DNA of 30,769 bases, from NCBI GenBank assembly GCA_002309995.1, contig DBYB01000006.1:996-31764 (forward strand). The letters are read 5' to 3'. This DNA comes from Bacteroidales bacterium UBA1197 (GTDB lineage Bacteria > Bacteroidota > Bacteroidia > Bacteroidales > UBA932). The position numbers and the translations under genes are program-made. Below, piece by piece: positions 1 to 9,700 of the stretch. The notes under the pieces were generated by a model. That model saw only the letters and a program-made list of their open reading frames with translations, made no database searches and was not told where the DNA came from. The first letter of the stretch is position 1. The number at the start of each line of letters is the position of its first letter.

Positions 1-220
1 CCAGCGGCTGGCTCCCGGCCGCGAGTTCGGCTTCTACGGCCTCCCGCAGCATCGGGTCTTCCAGCATCTCGAGATGGGCGGAGAAAACTTCAGCCGCGTC
101 CCCGGAACCGGAAGCCGCAGCCAGTTCAGCGCGTACAAGACCGAAGGCCTCGTCAAACGAACGGACCGCCACGTCGGAGGCGGTCCTGTTCCAGAGAAAT
201 GCCGGTCCTGTGCACTTCAT
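1..220 (-). CDS. ptsI: PTS enzyme I (phosphoenolpyruvate-protein phosphotransferase), N-terminal fragment
   Basis: Partial gene: the start is at 220 on the minus strand and the frame stays open to the window edge, giving about 73 residues. The segment EVFSAHLEMLEDPML (about residues 46-60) matches the N-terminal helical, HPr-binding domain of enzyme I, which in this family reads like 'F..H..ML.D..L'. Enzyme I takes phosphate from phosphoenolpyruvate and passes it to HPr in the cytoplasm. The gene begins 2 nt after the HPr stop codon, the usual ptsH-ptsI order, so co-translation is likely. The catalytic histidine and the PEP-binding domain lie outside the window, so whether the protein is intact cannot be judged. 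The start codon is the only ATG that fits directly behind HPr. Confidence 0.82.
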   Translation of the reverse strand, partial: MKCTGPAFLWNRTASDVAVRSFDEAFGLVRAELAAASGSGDAAEVFSAHLEMLEDPMLREAVEAELAAGSQPL

Positions 221-222
221 AC

Positions 223-486
223 TCAGCCGACAAGGGATTCAAGAAAAGATTTCACCGCCGCCAGCGCCTCGTCTTCCCTGCCGCCGTCAACGGAGATTTC
301 CACTTCGGCGCCGCATTTGAGGCCGAGCGAAAGGACGGAGAGCATAGACGCGGCGTTGACCGAACGACCGCCGGCGGTAAGTTTTACGGAAGAGCCCTCA
401 AAGCTCTTCACCAGAGCCACCAGTTCTCCCGCCGGGCGTGCGTGCAGCCCGGTGGGAGCCTGTATGACTGTCTTTGCGGAAACCAT
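223..486 (-). CDS. ptsH: Phosphocarrier protein HPr
   Basis: An 87-residue protein, the normal HPr length. The active-site motif GLHARPA is at residues 13-19, with the phosphorylated histidine at position 15. The regulatory-serine region (NAASMLSVLSLGL) places a serine at 47, equivalent to Ser46 of E. coli and Bacillus HPr with a one-residue shift. HPr relays phosphate from enzyme I to sugar-specific EIIA domains or to regulatory targets. It lies 2 nt downstream of an organophosphate antiporter gene and 2 nt upstream of ptsI, all on one strand. No EII component is visible in the window, so the phosphate acceptor is unknown. Identity as HPr is secure; its role in this operon is inference. Confidence 0.95.
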   Translation of the reverse strand: MVSAKTVIQAPTGLHARPAGELVALVKSFEGSSVKLTAGGRSVNAASMLSVLSLGLKCGAEVEISVDGGREDEALAAVKSFLESLVG

Positions 487-488
487 AA

Positions 489-1820
489 TTACTCGGCAGC
501 GACGCTGCGTGAACGGTCTTTAAGGTTCCACAAGGTAACGATAAGCAGGAAGCCGATTACGGCAACACCGGCCATCAGAATGAAGATGGGGTGCCAGCCG
601 TAGATATCGGCGAACTTGCCGAGAGGATAACCGGTGATGAGCGTACTGAGATAGCTCATAAATCCGATAATGCCCACTGCAGAGGACGCAGCCTTCTTGC
701 TCACCTCATTGGATGCAACCACGCCAAGCAGGGCCTGGGGGCCATAGAGGAAGAATCCGGCGAGCGCCAGCACAACCAGGAACAGCACGGGGCTGTTCAT
801 ATCCTGGATGTAGTGCAGCGCCACAAGGCATAGGGCAACGATAACCATCTCAATGGCGCAAACCCTCTGGCTGCGGCTCTTGAACAGTTTATCGGACACG
901 AAACCGGCGAAGATCATTCCAAGGCATCCGGCCACTTCGAATATGGCTACGGTCCATCCTGAGAGAGCCTGGCTCAGGCCCATATCCTGAAGCATCGAGG
1001 GGCCCCAGTCGAGGATGGCGAAACGCACCACGTACACGAAGAGGTCGGTAAGCGCGAGTATCCATATCACAGGATTAAGGAACACCTTATGAAGCAGGAA
1101 CTTGCGCCACTCCTTGCGGTCTTTGCCCTTGCTCTCGTCGAGTTCTCCCTCAACCTTGGGAAGTTCGGGGAGACCGACCGACTTGGGCGTGTCGCGCAGG
1201 GTAATGATGATGAAGAATACACCTACCAGCGAAATGGTTGCAGGTACCCAGAAGCAGAGTTGCCAGCTGCTGAGGTAGCCGCAGATAACTGCCGCCACGA
1301 AAGCACCCACGCTGTGAGAGGTGTTCCATATACTCATCTTGGTGGCCAGCTCGTGCGGAGGTACCCAACTTACCATCAGGTGGTTGCACGGGGCGAAGCC
1401 ACATCCCTGGAATATCTGGTTGATGATGTACAGCACGGACATTATGGTGACGAAGCCGCCGATGAAGTCGGGGCCGCCTGTCGCGCCGGTGATGAGCGTA
1501 GTCAGCTTGTCCGTCCATCCGAACAGGAAGTTGACCGCGACGCACACACCGAGCCCGATGACAAGATGCCACCGGGCGTTGGTGCGGTCGCCGATGACGC
1601 CGTTGATCAGCTTGGAGATACCATAGATGATACCGCCCGCCGAAATGATGGCGCCGAACTGTGCCTTGGTAATTTCAGGGTAAACTCGCTGCAGCAGCGG
1701 TATGGCAAAGGAGAAGTTCTTACGCACGAAGTAGAACATGGCGTAGCCTATCATCGAGCAGATGATGACTCTCCACTGCCAGTACTTGAAGCTGTGCTTT
1801 GTCTGTTTTACCTGAGCCAT
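489..1820 (-). CDS. glpT: Organophosphate:phosphate antiporter (OPA family, GlpT/UhpT-like), probably glycerol-3-phosphate
   Basis: A 443-residue inner-membrane major-facilitator protein with about 12 hydrophobic segments. The N-terminal FYFVRKNFSFAIP motif matches FYYLVRKNF-type OPA signatures, and the second half carries YVVRFAILDWGP. The two arginines that bind phosphate in E. coli GlpT (Arg45, Arg269) correspond to Arg33 and Arg266. GlpT His165 corresponds to His169 in NTSHSVGAF. These features are shared by GlpT, UhpT and UhpC, so the family is firm but the substrate is not. A glycerophosphodiester phosphodiesterase two genes upstream in the same train argues for glycerol-3-phosphate, mirroring the glpTQ pairing of enterobacteria. 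The gene starts 3 nt after the upstream lipoprotein stop and ends 2 nt before HPr. The gene symbol is tentative. Confidence 0.85.
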   Translation of the reverse strand: MAQVKQTKHSFKYWQWRVIICSMIGYAMFYFVRKNFSFAIPLLQRVYPEITKAQFGAIISAGGIIYGISKLINGVIGDRTNARWHLVIGLGVCVAVNFLFGWTDKLTTLITGATGGPDFIGGFVTIMSVLYIINQIFQGCGFAPCNHLMVSWVPPHELATKMSIWNTSHSVGAFVAAVICGYLSSWQLCFWVPATISLVGVFFIIITLRDTPKSVGLPELPKVEGELDESKGKDRKEWRKFLLHKVFLNPVIWILALTDLFVYVVRFAILDWGPSMLQDMGLSQALSGWTVAIFEVAGCLGMIFAGFVSDKLFKSRSQRVCAIEMVIVALCLVALHYIQDMNSPVLFLVVLALAGFFLYGPQALLGVVASNEVSKKAASSAVGIIGFMSYLSTLITGYPLGKFADIYGWHPIFILMAGVAVIGFLLIVTLWNLKDRSRSVAAE

Positions 1821-1823
1821 GGT

Positions 1824-3776
1824 TTAATTTGCAAGTTTAGTCCCGCTAGCCGTTCCTGTACTGGACGATCCCTGGGTGAGGGCGGCGAGATTATCCGCAG
1901 TCACCTTGGTGCCGTTAACGGAACCGCCAGCCTCACACTCGGTAAGAGTACCGACATTGAAACCTGCGATTGAGCCGGCTGCAACTGCATTCGCGCAAGT
2001 GACGGCACCTGTGTTACGGTCGCCGATCACGTTCACGGTATCGACCGTCTTGCCAGGATAGAAGCCTGCGGAAGCAACTATGCCACCTGCATAGCTCTTG
2101 GTGTCGCCTGCCACCTTGCAAGTGACAGCGCCCTCATTGACGTTGCCCTGCATCTTGACGTCAGTAACGATAGCAAGGGCCATGACACCACCTGCGAAGG
2201 ATTCGCAGTCAGCCTTGTTCTCAAGATAGACTTCGCCCTTGTTGGTATTGCCGGTTATGTCGATGTCAAGGCATCCGATGCCGATAATGCCGGCAGCGGA
2301 AACGCGGTTGTTATGTCCGCAGATATTGTCAACGACTATCTTAATCTTACCGGTGTTGACATTACCTGTAACGATGTTACGGCGCGAGTTGCCTTCAGCG
2401 TCCTTGGAATCCTTCTCCTGGAGACCAACGATACCTGCCGCTGTTTCCCAGATCTTGGCGGTCATGGCTTCGTTGATGACGATCTCCACGTCTCCGCTGT
2501 TGGTACAGCCCTCCACGCGGCCGCCGGAGTTAAGGGTTGCGAGAATACCTGCAGCACGGCAGGACTGCACGATATTGGAGGCAATGCGTCCGCTGTTCTT
2601 GCAATTCTTCACGACGGTTCCGTTGTAGGTAATACCGCCGATACCGCCGATTGCCATCCAGGTGGCCGGGGCCTCAACCTGCTCATATACAAGGTTGCCC
2701 TTGTTCTCGCAGCCTTCGATAACCACTTCCTTGTTGGTACGGCCTACGATGCCGCCAATCAGGAACGCCTTGGCTACGGGGATGGAGAGGGTCAGGTCTG
2801 CAGCATTAACGCAGTCCTTGATTACGATGCCGTCGTTCTGAGCGAAACCGATTATACCGCCCAGGGATGTCTCCTGTGTGAGCTTGCCAGCCGCAATAAT
2901 GTTACCGTTGTTGACGCATTCAATGATTTCGGAAGCCACGGAGGAGTTGCCCACCATGCCGCCGATGCCTACACGGGCGCCGGGATCGTTCTGGCCTTCA
3001 TCGGCATCGAAGCTGATGGTAGCGAAGTTGATGACCTTCTCGAGCTTACCCATGTTCTCAGCGACAAGCCCGGTGTGGTTGCCACCCTTGCCGGCCGCGC
3101 TCCTGATAACTGTGGTGCCGTCATACTTCTGTCCGTCCTTGGATCCGATTACGAGGTCCCTGATAACGCCTGAATTGGCAAGGACAAGGCCGGCCTTGGA
3201 TTCGGGGCTCTCTACAACCAGGTTGTAGATTTTGTGGCCCTTGCCGTCAAGGATACCTGCCCATGAAGGGATGGAAGCGATGGTGGCACCGCCGCAGTCG
3301 ATATCAGCCAAAAGGTTCCACTCCTCCTCGGCCGGGATCTCAGCCGCTTTACCAAGGAATTCCTGGAGCTGCTCCAGGGTCTTGATGTTGTTCCCTTCCG
3401 GTTCGGGATCGGGAATATCCTTGGGCTTGCCCGCCTGGGCGATGAGCAGATCGACGGTGGAAGAGGCGTCTTCGCTCTTGAAGCTCACCTTGGCGTCACG
3501 TGCAGCCTCGCCCTCATTCTCGCTCACGATGATGGAAACAGAAGTATTTCCGTTGCCGGAAACGGGAGAAACTGACACCCAGTCTGCGGAAGGAGCGGCA
3601 GTCCAGTTGCAGTTGGCAGTGAGATTGACAGCAGCATTGCCGCCGTCAGCCTCGAAAGAGAGAGACTTTTTGCTCAGGTCAACTTTCTGGGTAACCTGGG
3701 GAGTCGGATCGGGCTTCTCGCAAGCAGCGATTGCGAGAACGGCCAGGGAAGCGATAATAAAAGATTTCAGTTTCAT
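1824..3776 (-). CDS. BACON-domain and GLUG-repeat surface lipoprotein
   Basis: A 650-residue predicted lipoprotein with a lipobox ending in Cys19 (AIAAC). After an acidic, proline-rich linker, residues about 30-115 look like a BACON domain (SFEADGGNAAVNLTANCNWTAA ending in IAQAG, given here as the domain's typical ends), an Ig-like fold common in Bacteroidetes polysaccharide loci. From about residue 130 on there is 'LDGKGHKIYNL' followed by repeated GLUG-like units of the form GGIVG-x-N-x-CxNxGxI, which usually build a right-handed beta-helix. No catalytic motif is seen. The gene sits 17 nt behind the phosphodiesterase and 3 nt ahead of the antiporter, so it is probably an outer-surface accessory binding protein of the same uptake locus. 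Binding target unknown. Confidence 0.72.
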   Translation of the reverse strand: MKLKSFIIASLAVLAIAACEKPDPTPQVTQKVDLSKKSLSFEADGGNAAVNLTANCNWTAAPSADWVSVSPVSGNGNTSVSIIVSENEGEAARDAKVSFKSEDASSTVDLLIAQAGKPKDIPDPEPEGNNIKTLEQLQEFLGKAAEIPAEEEWNLLADIDCGGATIASIPSWAGILDGKGHKIYNLVVESPESKAGLVLANSGVIRDLVIGSKDGQKYDGTTVIRSAAGKGGNHTGLVAENMGKLEKVINFATISFDADEGQNDPGARVGIGGMVGNSSVASEIIECVNNGNIIAAGKLTQETSLGGIIGFAQNDGIVIKDCVNAADLTLSIPVAKAFLIGGIVGRTNKEVVIEGCENKGNLVYEQVEAPATWMAIGGIGGITYNGTVVKNCKNSGRIASNIVQSCRAAGILATLNSGGRVEGCTNSGDVEIVINEAMTAKIWETAAGIVGLQEKDSKDAEGNSRRNIVTGNVNTGKIKIVVDNICGHNNRVSAAGIIGIGCLDIDITGNTNKGEVYLENKADCESFAGGVMALAIVTDVKMQGNVNEGAVTCKVAGDTKSYAGGIVASAGFYPGKTVDTVNVIGDRNTGAVTCANAVAAGSIAGFNVGTLTECEAGGSVNGTKVTADNLAALTQGSSSTGTASGTKLAN

Positions 3777-3793
3777 AATGATATTGGTTAGTT

Positions 3794-4738
3794 TTATAGT
3801 TTGCCTTGTTGTTTAAGACGCTTGAGCATCCAGTCGGGATAGTTGGTGCAGATGCAGCGCAGGTCGGCATAGCGGTCGATGTAATAATTCACATCCTCAT
3901 CCTTGTAAACGGCGTTGCCGTCACCGGATTCCTTGTCTACGTTGAATACGCTGATCTGCATACCGGCATTCTTGAATTCGTCGATGGTGCGGGCACCATA
4001 CGGAGACATATAGCTGGCTGCGGACAGGTTGGCCCAGCTGTAGCCCAACGCCTTGTGTCCGCTGGGGCCCTTGTTGCCCATCCAGCCGACAGGAATTCCA
4101 TACACCGTCATACAGGTAGCCGCTGCCTTGGCAACGGTCTCATTGCCGGTGCAGATGAACTCGCAGAACTTCTCGGCGTGGCGCTCCTTGATAATCTCGC
4201 AGGCGCGCTGGACCGCCTTGATGGGATACTGCGTAAGGTCAGAGTCGAGATTCTTGATATCCAGGCATAACTTGGTACAGTTCCCTTCCACCTGCACGAT
4301 ATCCAGGAAATCCTCGAGCGACGGGAGGGTCTCGCCGTTCTTCAGCTTTCCGGCCTTGCGGAGTTCCTCAAGCGTGTATTGCCACGGCCTCAGATTATTA
4401 ATAAAATAGGTATCCGTGGCGTGGGCGATTACAACATTGTTGTCTTTTGTCCAGTAAATGTCGCACTCCATAGCGTAGCACTTGAGGGCCATGGCGTACA
4501 TAAGGCCGGCGCGGGAATTGTCCGGCTTGCCGGACTCGCGCGCACCGCCGCGGTGAGCCACGACCCTGTTGTCGCAGGGGGCGGGTTCGGTAGGACGGTC
4601 AACGACCTCCGGCTCATCTGGATCATCAGGCTGCTCAACCGGCTTGGGCTGAGGAATATCCGGCTTCTCACAGGACTGCACGGCCGCAACGAAAGTCACG
4701 GCCAGTGCAACTCCAAGCAATACTTTGAATAACTTCAT
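3794..4738 (-). CDS. Glycerophosphodiester phosphodiesterase family lipoprotein
   Basis: A 314-residue lipoprotein with a signal sequence and lipobox Cys at residue 23, then an acidic proline-rich spacer. The GDPD TIM-barrel core starts at VVAHRGG (His62), continues with DNSRAGLMYAMAL and MECDIYWTKD (Glu91, Asp93, metal ligands in the family) and VVIAHA (His106, the second catalytic histidine). CLDIKN (Asp160) occupies the position where many members carry a Glu metal ligand. The enzyme family hydrolyses glycerophosphodiesters to glycerol-3-phosphate and an alcohol. Lipidation places it in the periplasm or on the surface. Its start codon overlaps the stop of the small lipoprotein gene by 1 nt. 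With SusCD upstream and a GlpT-like carrier downstream, a scavenging role is likely; the exact substrate is unknown. Confidence 0.85.
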   Translation of the reverse strand: MKLFKVLLGVALAVTFVAAVQSCEKPDIPQPKPVEQPDDPDEPEVVDRPTEPAPCDNRVVAHRGGARESGKPDNSRAGLMYAMALKCYAMECDIYWTKDNNVVIAHATDTYFINNLRPWQYTLEELRKAGKLKNGETLPSLEDFLDIVQVEGNCTKLCLDIKNLDSDLTQYPIKAVQRACEIIKERHAEKFCEFICTGNETVAKAAATCMTVYGIPVGWMGNKGPSGHKALGYSWANLSAASYMSPYGARTIDEFKNAGMQISVFNVDKESGDGNAVYKDEDVNYYIDRYADLRCICTNYPDWMLKRLKQQGKL

Positions 4739-5163
4739 TATTTGCTCTGGTTAATCGTATAGACTGCCGACGCTCCGTTGGCAACGGTGAAACGCAGAGT
4801 AGCGCTGCGCTTCTTTCCGGTGAGGTTGGGAGCCACCGTGCAGGCAATTCCATTCTGGACGACTTCCGTATCGTCACCGGCATATGTTCCGGTAAAGGAA
4901 GTGGTAATCTGCTTGGTAGATACGGACAGCCACGCAGGCTCACCGTCCACGGAAACCGTCCAGTCAACATTCAGGCTCACGCCCTGATGCACGATAACCA
5001 CGGCTTCGAAGTCTGCTCCTGCAGCCGGTATGGTGCCGGGCTCGGGACTCACCGACAGACGGACGCTGTTTGTGTCTGCACCGTCGGGCAAAATGTTTTC
5101 ATTGCAGGAAACCATTCCCAGACAAGCCAGTGCGACAGCAACTATTGCTAATATCTTTTTCAT
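4738..5163 (-). CDS. Small lipoprotein with one BACON-like Ig domain
   Basis: A 141-residue protein with a signal peptide and lipobox Cys20 (MVSC). The body reads as a single BACON-type domain: a strand around RLSVSPEPGTIPAAG, a central VDWTVSVDGEPAWLSVS segment, and a closing RSATLRFTV ... YTINQSK. The W-T-V and W-L-S-V pattern plus the terminal 'I.Q' is characteristic of BACON. It sits 22 nt after SusD and overlaps the phosphodiesterase start by 1 nt. In SusCD loci this position is often taken by a surface glycan- or ligand-binding lipoprotein (SusE/F position), so a ligand-capture role is inferred by position only. Confidence 0.7.
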   Translation of the reverse strand: MKKILAIVAVALACLGMVSCNENILPDGADTNSVRLSVSPEPGTIPAAGADFEAVVIVHQGVSLNVDWTVSVDGEPAWLSVSTKQITTSFTGTYAGDDTEVVQNGIACTVAPNLTGKKRSATLRFTVANGASAVYTINQSK

Positions 5164-5185
5164 AATACTATCGGTTTAACGTTGA

Positions 5186-6691
5186 TTACTGCCATCCTTC
5201 AATCTGGTGAAGCTTGGAGTTCTTGTTGATGGATCCCTGGGCGATAGGCCACAGAAGGATGTTGGGGTTCTTGGCACGCAGGTCAGCGAAAGTCTGGCCG
5301 GGAATCTCGGCATTCGGAACCATATCCCAGATCTTTCCGGTGCGAATCAGGGCCCACCAGATCATACCCTCGGCCGGGAACTCGAGGAAGTACTCGTGAA
5401 CAATATTGTTCAGCACGTCGGCCTCAGCGGTGGAGGTGTAGTAATTGTCCTTGCCATACGCACGCTTTGCGATAAGGTTGAGCGAAGCATTGGCGCCGGC
5501 ATAGTCCTTCTTGTAGTACTTGAGCTCGGCATCGAGCATCACCACGTAGCCGTAGCGGTAGTAAATCAGGTCGTTGTCCTGCACCACGGGGCTCTTGGAC
5601 ATATCGCCGACCAGCTTGTTGCACCAGGTAATCTCGTGCTTGTCGGCTGCGGAAGAATAGGGGCCGTAACCGAGGTTGGTGGCAACGCGCTTGTCGCCGA
5701 GGGCCTTGCTGGCCTTGAGTTCGTTCACGAAGCCCTGCGAGTAGCTCCACCACTGGGTGGAGGAGATGGGCACGGGGTTGTTGCGATAAGCGGCTGCAAT
5801 CAGGTTGGAAGGATTGCAGAAGTAAATCTGGTAGCCGCCGGTATCCGATGCATTGAGCGCAAGCGAGAAGATAATCTCGGAGTTCTTCTTGTTGGTGCGG
5901 TCGAACACCTTGCCATAGTCGGCGAGAAGACGGGAAGAGGAAATGCCTATTGCCTTGAGTGCTTTCTCAGCCATATCCAGATAAGCGGAGCCGCCGTTGC
6001 GTGTTGCATACATCCAGAGGGCGTAGTCGGCCTTCAGGGTGTTAAGGGCGTCCTTGGTACCGAAATACTTCTCATTACCCAGTTTGTCGGCCAGAGCCTC
6101 GCAGAGCATAATGTCTTTCTCTACCTGGGCATAAACCTCATCCTGGGTCTTCTGCACAGGGTAGCATTCCTCCTGGGTTGTGGATTCGACCGGAAGGAGG
6201 TTCACGGGGACCTCACCCCAGATACGTGCCGCATAGAAGTAGCAGAAGGCGCGGGCAAAATAGGCCTGGGCAAGTGCCCAGTCGAGACGGTCGGCGGAGG
6301 CGTTGCAATCAGGGCCGTGCTTGATAACGGCATTGGCCTGGTCGATGGTCGAATACAAGCCGGACCAGCCTATGGTGTTGGACGGGGTAAGGAGGTTGTG
6401 GCGGCAGGCAATCTTGAAATTGTCCTGAACCTTACTCTCCAGCGAAGGGCCCCACATATAGTCGCCCACGCGGGTTTCACCGAAGTAGAACACGTTGCAC
6501 TCGCTTTCGGAGAAATAGGAATGCAGACGCCTGAATATACCGGGCACGGACTGCTCCAGGTCGGAGGCGTCCTGCCACATATTACTTACGGACAGTGCGT
6601 TGTCGTAAGGAATGTCAAGATCCTTGTGGCAAGCCGTAAGGGATGCCTGGCAGAGGATCGCTATAGCAAAAAACTTGAAAATCTTTTTCAT
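5186..6691 (-). CDS. SusD/RagB family nutrient-binding outer-membrane lipoprotein
   Basis: A 501-residue lipoprotein with lipobox Cys21 (SLTAC). The mature start HKDLDIPYDNALSVSNMW is typical of SusD proteins. The N-terminal helical region contains the TPR-like ARAFCYFYAARIWGEVPV segment (about residues 145-165), which is a SusD hallmark, and the C-terminal segment FLEFPAEGMIWWALIRTGK is the usual SusD closing motif. SusD proteins form the lid of the SusC channel and bind the substrate at the cell surface. The gene starts 15 nt after the SusC stop, the invariant susC-susD order. Its neighbours suggest the ligand is a glycerophosphodiester or a molecule containing one, rather than a plain glycan; no glycoside hydrolase is seen in the locus. 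Confidence 0.95.
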   Translation of the reverse strand: MKKIFKFFAIAILCQASLTACHKDLDIPYDNALSVSNMWQDASDLEQSVPGIFRRLHSYFSESECNVFYFGETRVGDYMWGPSLESKVQDNFKIACRHNLLTPSNTIGWSGLYSTIDQANAVIKHGPDCNASADRLDWALAQAYFARAFCYFYAARIWGEVPVNLLPVESTTQEECYPVQKTQDEVYAQVEKDIMLCEALADKLGNEKYFGTKDALNTLKADYALWMYATRNGGSAYLDMAEKALKAIGISSSRLLADYGKVFDRTNKKNSEIIFSLALNASDTGGYQIYFCNPSNLIAAAYRNNPVPISSTQWWSYSQGFVNELKASKALGDKRVATNLGYGPYSSAADKHEITWCNKLVGDMSKSPVVQDNDLIYYRYGYVVMLDAELKYYKKDYAGANASLNLIAKRAYGKDNYYTSTAEADVLNNIVHEYFLEFPAEGMIWWALIRTGKIWDMVPNAEIPGQTFADLRAKNPNILLWPIAQGSINKNSKLHQIEGWQ

Positions 6692-6706
6692 ATCCGTATC
6701 CTCCTC

Positions 6707-9700
6707 TTAGAACGTTATCTTCAGGTTGAACAAAACTTTGCGGGCGGCAGGCATCAGGTTCGAGGTGGCGCTTCCCATCTGCACGGAGCTGTACATATTG
6801 GAATCGGAATCGGAACTGATACCGGTCTCAGGGCTGATAGCGCCGCTGACGCGGGTGAAATACCACAGGGTATTGCCGGTCACACCGACGCTTACCTTCT
6901 TCATAGCCATTGCCTTGGCCCAGTTGTCGGGCAGGTCGTAATAGATCGATGCGTCACGCAGGCAGAGGTAACTGGCGTTCTCCACGTTGTAGCTGGAGCA
7001 GCGGGAATAGTTACGGTTGCCGTAGTCGGCGTCGTTGGGGAAGAAGCGGGCAACCGTCTTGCCGTCGCCGGGGTGGCGCCAGCACTCGGAAACCAGATTC
7101 AGGTCAACATTGGAGTTACTGTAGCCCAGGGTATTCTGGACCATACGGGTCTTCATATAATTGTATATGGAGTGACCGAGGGCGTAGTCGAAGTAAACGT
7201 TGCAGGTGAAGCGGCCCCAGTGGATGGTATTGTTGATACCGCCGGTGGAATGAGGCATAACGTTACCCAGCAGGAACATATCCTCGGCGTTGATCTTCTC
7301 GCTGCCGTCTGCGTTCTTGGCAGTACCGTAGCGGTTGACCCACTCGAAGTCGCCAGCGTCCTTGCGGCCGGCGATGGAGATGCCGTCGGAACGGCGGTAG
7401 CCGTGGGACTGCTCGTCATAGTAAGCAGCGGCTGCTTCCTCCTCGGTCTGCAGCACGCCTGCCACCAGATAACCCCAGATGCGGCCCAGAGGCTCGCCCA
7501 CTGCTGTACCACCGTAGCGATAGCCGTTGGCAGTCTTGTATCCGCCTATACGCCAGCCATATACAGGGTCGCCGTTGGCGTCGGCCAGCAGGTTGCCGTC
7601 CATATCGGTCAGCTGGTACTTATACTCGTCCGGCAGGGAGAGCACCACGTTCCTGGAGAGCGAATAGGTGAAGTCGGTCTCCCAGGAGAAGTCGCGCTTC
7701 TGGATGTTGACGGTGTGCAGTTCAAATTCGGCACCCCAGAAGCGTACGCTGCCGACGTTGGCGTTCACGGAACCGATCTGGCCGGTATCAGGCAGGGTGA
7801 TGGAATAGATAAGGTCGTTGGTCACCTTGTTATAGTAGTCGGCGACGATGCGGACGCGGTCGTTGAAGAGGCCCACGTCAACGCCGAGGTCGAGCTGCGT
7901 GGTGGTCTCCCACTTGAGGCCGGCGTTCACCATCTTGCTGGGCAGCAGCACGTTGTACACATCGTACGTGGTGCCGGAGTAAGCTCCCAGAGGGTCGGTA
8001 CGGGCAATGTCGTTGTTACCGGTCTGGCCGAGGGAGGCGCGGAACTTGAGCATGTTCACCTTCTCCTTGGCGGCGGCGAAGAAAGGCTCCTCGCTGAGCA
8101 CCCACGCAACGGATGCTGAAGGGAAATAGCCCCACTTGTTATCGCCCAGGAAGAGCGAGCTGCCGTCGGCGCGGAACGTCGCGGACAGGATGTAGCGGTC
8201 GGCATAGTTGTAACCCAGACGGCCGAAGTAGGAGATGAGAGCGGTCTCGTAGTCCTTGTTGCTCATACTCATCGTGCCTGCGGTGTTGGCGCCGCCGGAT
8301 TCGAGGATGGGCACCTTGTCGGAAAGGGAACCGGAGTTGCCGGCCGACAAGTACCAGTAGTGCCACTTGGACCAGTCGTAACCGGCGGTTCCGCTGAGGC
8401 GGTGCAGGCCAAGTTTCTTGTCTGCAGTGAGATAGGCCTGGAAGTTCTGGCGCTGGGTCTGGGTACGGGACTCGGTGGTGCTGCGGTTCGTGCTGACGAA
8501 GTTCACGCTGCCGTTGACCTCTCCCCTGGTGTAGTAGCTGCCGCGGTAGCTGTTGTCGTACAGGGCGTACTGGGCGGTACCGGTCAGCCAGTCGGTGATG
8601 GTCGCAGTGAGTTTCATGCTGCCCATGAACTTCTGGCGCTGGGTCTCGCGGTCGTAGAAAGTCTCGTAGAACTCGGCGGTCTGCTGGTTCTTGTTGGTAC
8701 CGCCGGTGGCGAAGGTGCCGTCGGGGTACTTGCCGATATGGGTAGGAGACATCATGATACCACGGCCGAGCACTGTGAAGTAGTCGTTGGTCATAGGGTG
8801 CTTGACGCCGTTGGAATAGTCGAAGGTGGTGGAAGCGTTGAGCCACTTGGTCACGTTGAAGGCTGTGTTGCCGTGCATCGTGAAGTTCTTGAAGCCGCTC
8901 ATAGCCACCATACCGTCATCTCCGAGGTAACCCACGGATGCGGCATACTTCATATCCTTGTTGCCGCCGTTGATGCCGACGTACTGCTTGTGGTAGAAAG
9001 AAGGATGATACCATTCGCTCTGCCAGTCGTGGTCGGTGTAGATGATGGTCTTGGAAGGGTCAATCGGGTCGGCCATCGAGAGCCAGCCGTCGGGAACCGC
9101 TTCGCCGTCCTTGAGGTAACGGGTAGAATAGGTAGCGGAGCTCTCGGTGTTGCCTATACCCGCACCGTTGGCGCCGTTGAGCACGAGGGGTGCATCCGGG
9201 CCCTGGAAGGCAGCAGGACGGATGATGGTAAGGAACTCGGTAGCGTTGGCGAGCTTCCAGGTGCGGGCCGGGGAGGTGAAACCGACCTGGGAGTCGAAGA
9301 CCACCTGGGGATGCTTGAAAGCGTTGCCCTTCTTGGTGGTGACGAGGATAACGCCGTTGGATGCGCGGCTACCGTAGATGGCTGCGGAGGCTGCATCCTT
9401 GAGGATTTCGATGGACTCAATATCGTTGGGGTTGAGGTCGTCTATGCCGCGCTCGACGCCGTCCACGAGGAACAGAGGGTCGTTGCTACGGTTGATGGAC
9501 GAACCGCCACGGATAAGGAATCGGGGGCTCTCGCCGGGAAGGTTGTTGTTGGACGCGATGCGCAGACCGGTGACCTTGCCCTTGAGGGCGTCGCCCACCG
9601 TGGATACCGGAGCGTCCATAAGCTTGTCGCCGTCAACCTTGGCGATGGCGGTACTCAGGGTCTTGCGGGACTGGGTACCGTAACCTACGACCACGACGTC

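Noticed and set aside
5207..8119. A 970-codon open frame on the plus strand opposite SusD and SusC
   Set aside because: Its sequence has no recognisable domain and lies wholly antisense to two strongly supported genes; GC-rich codon use of the real genes creates open antisense frames.
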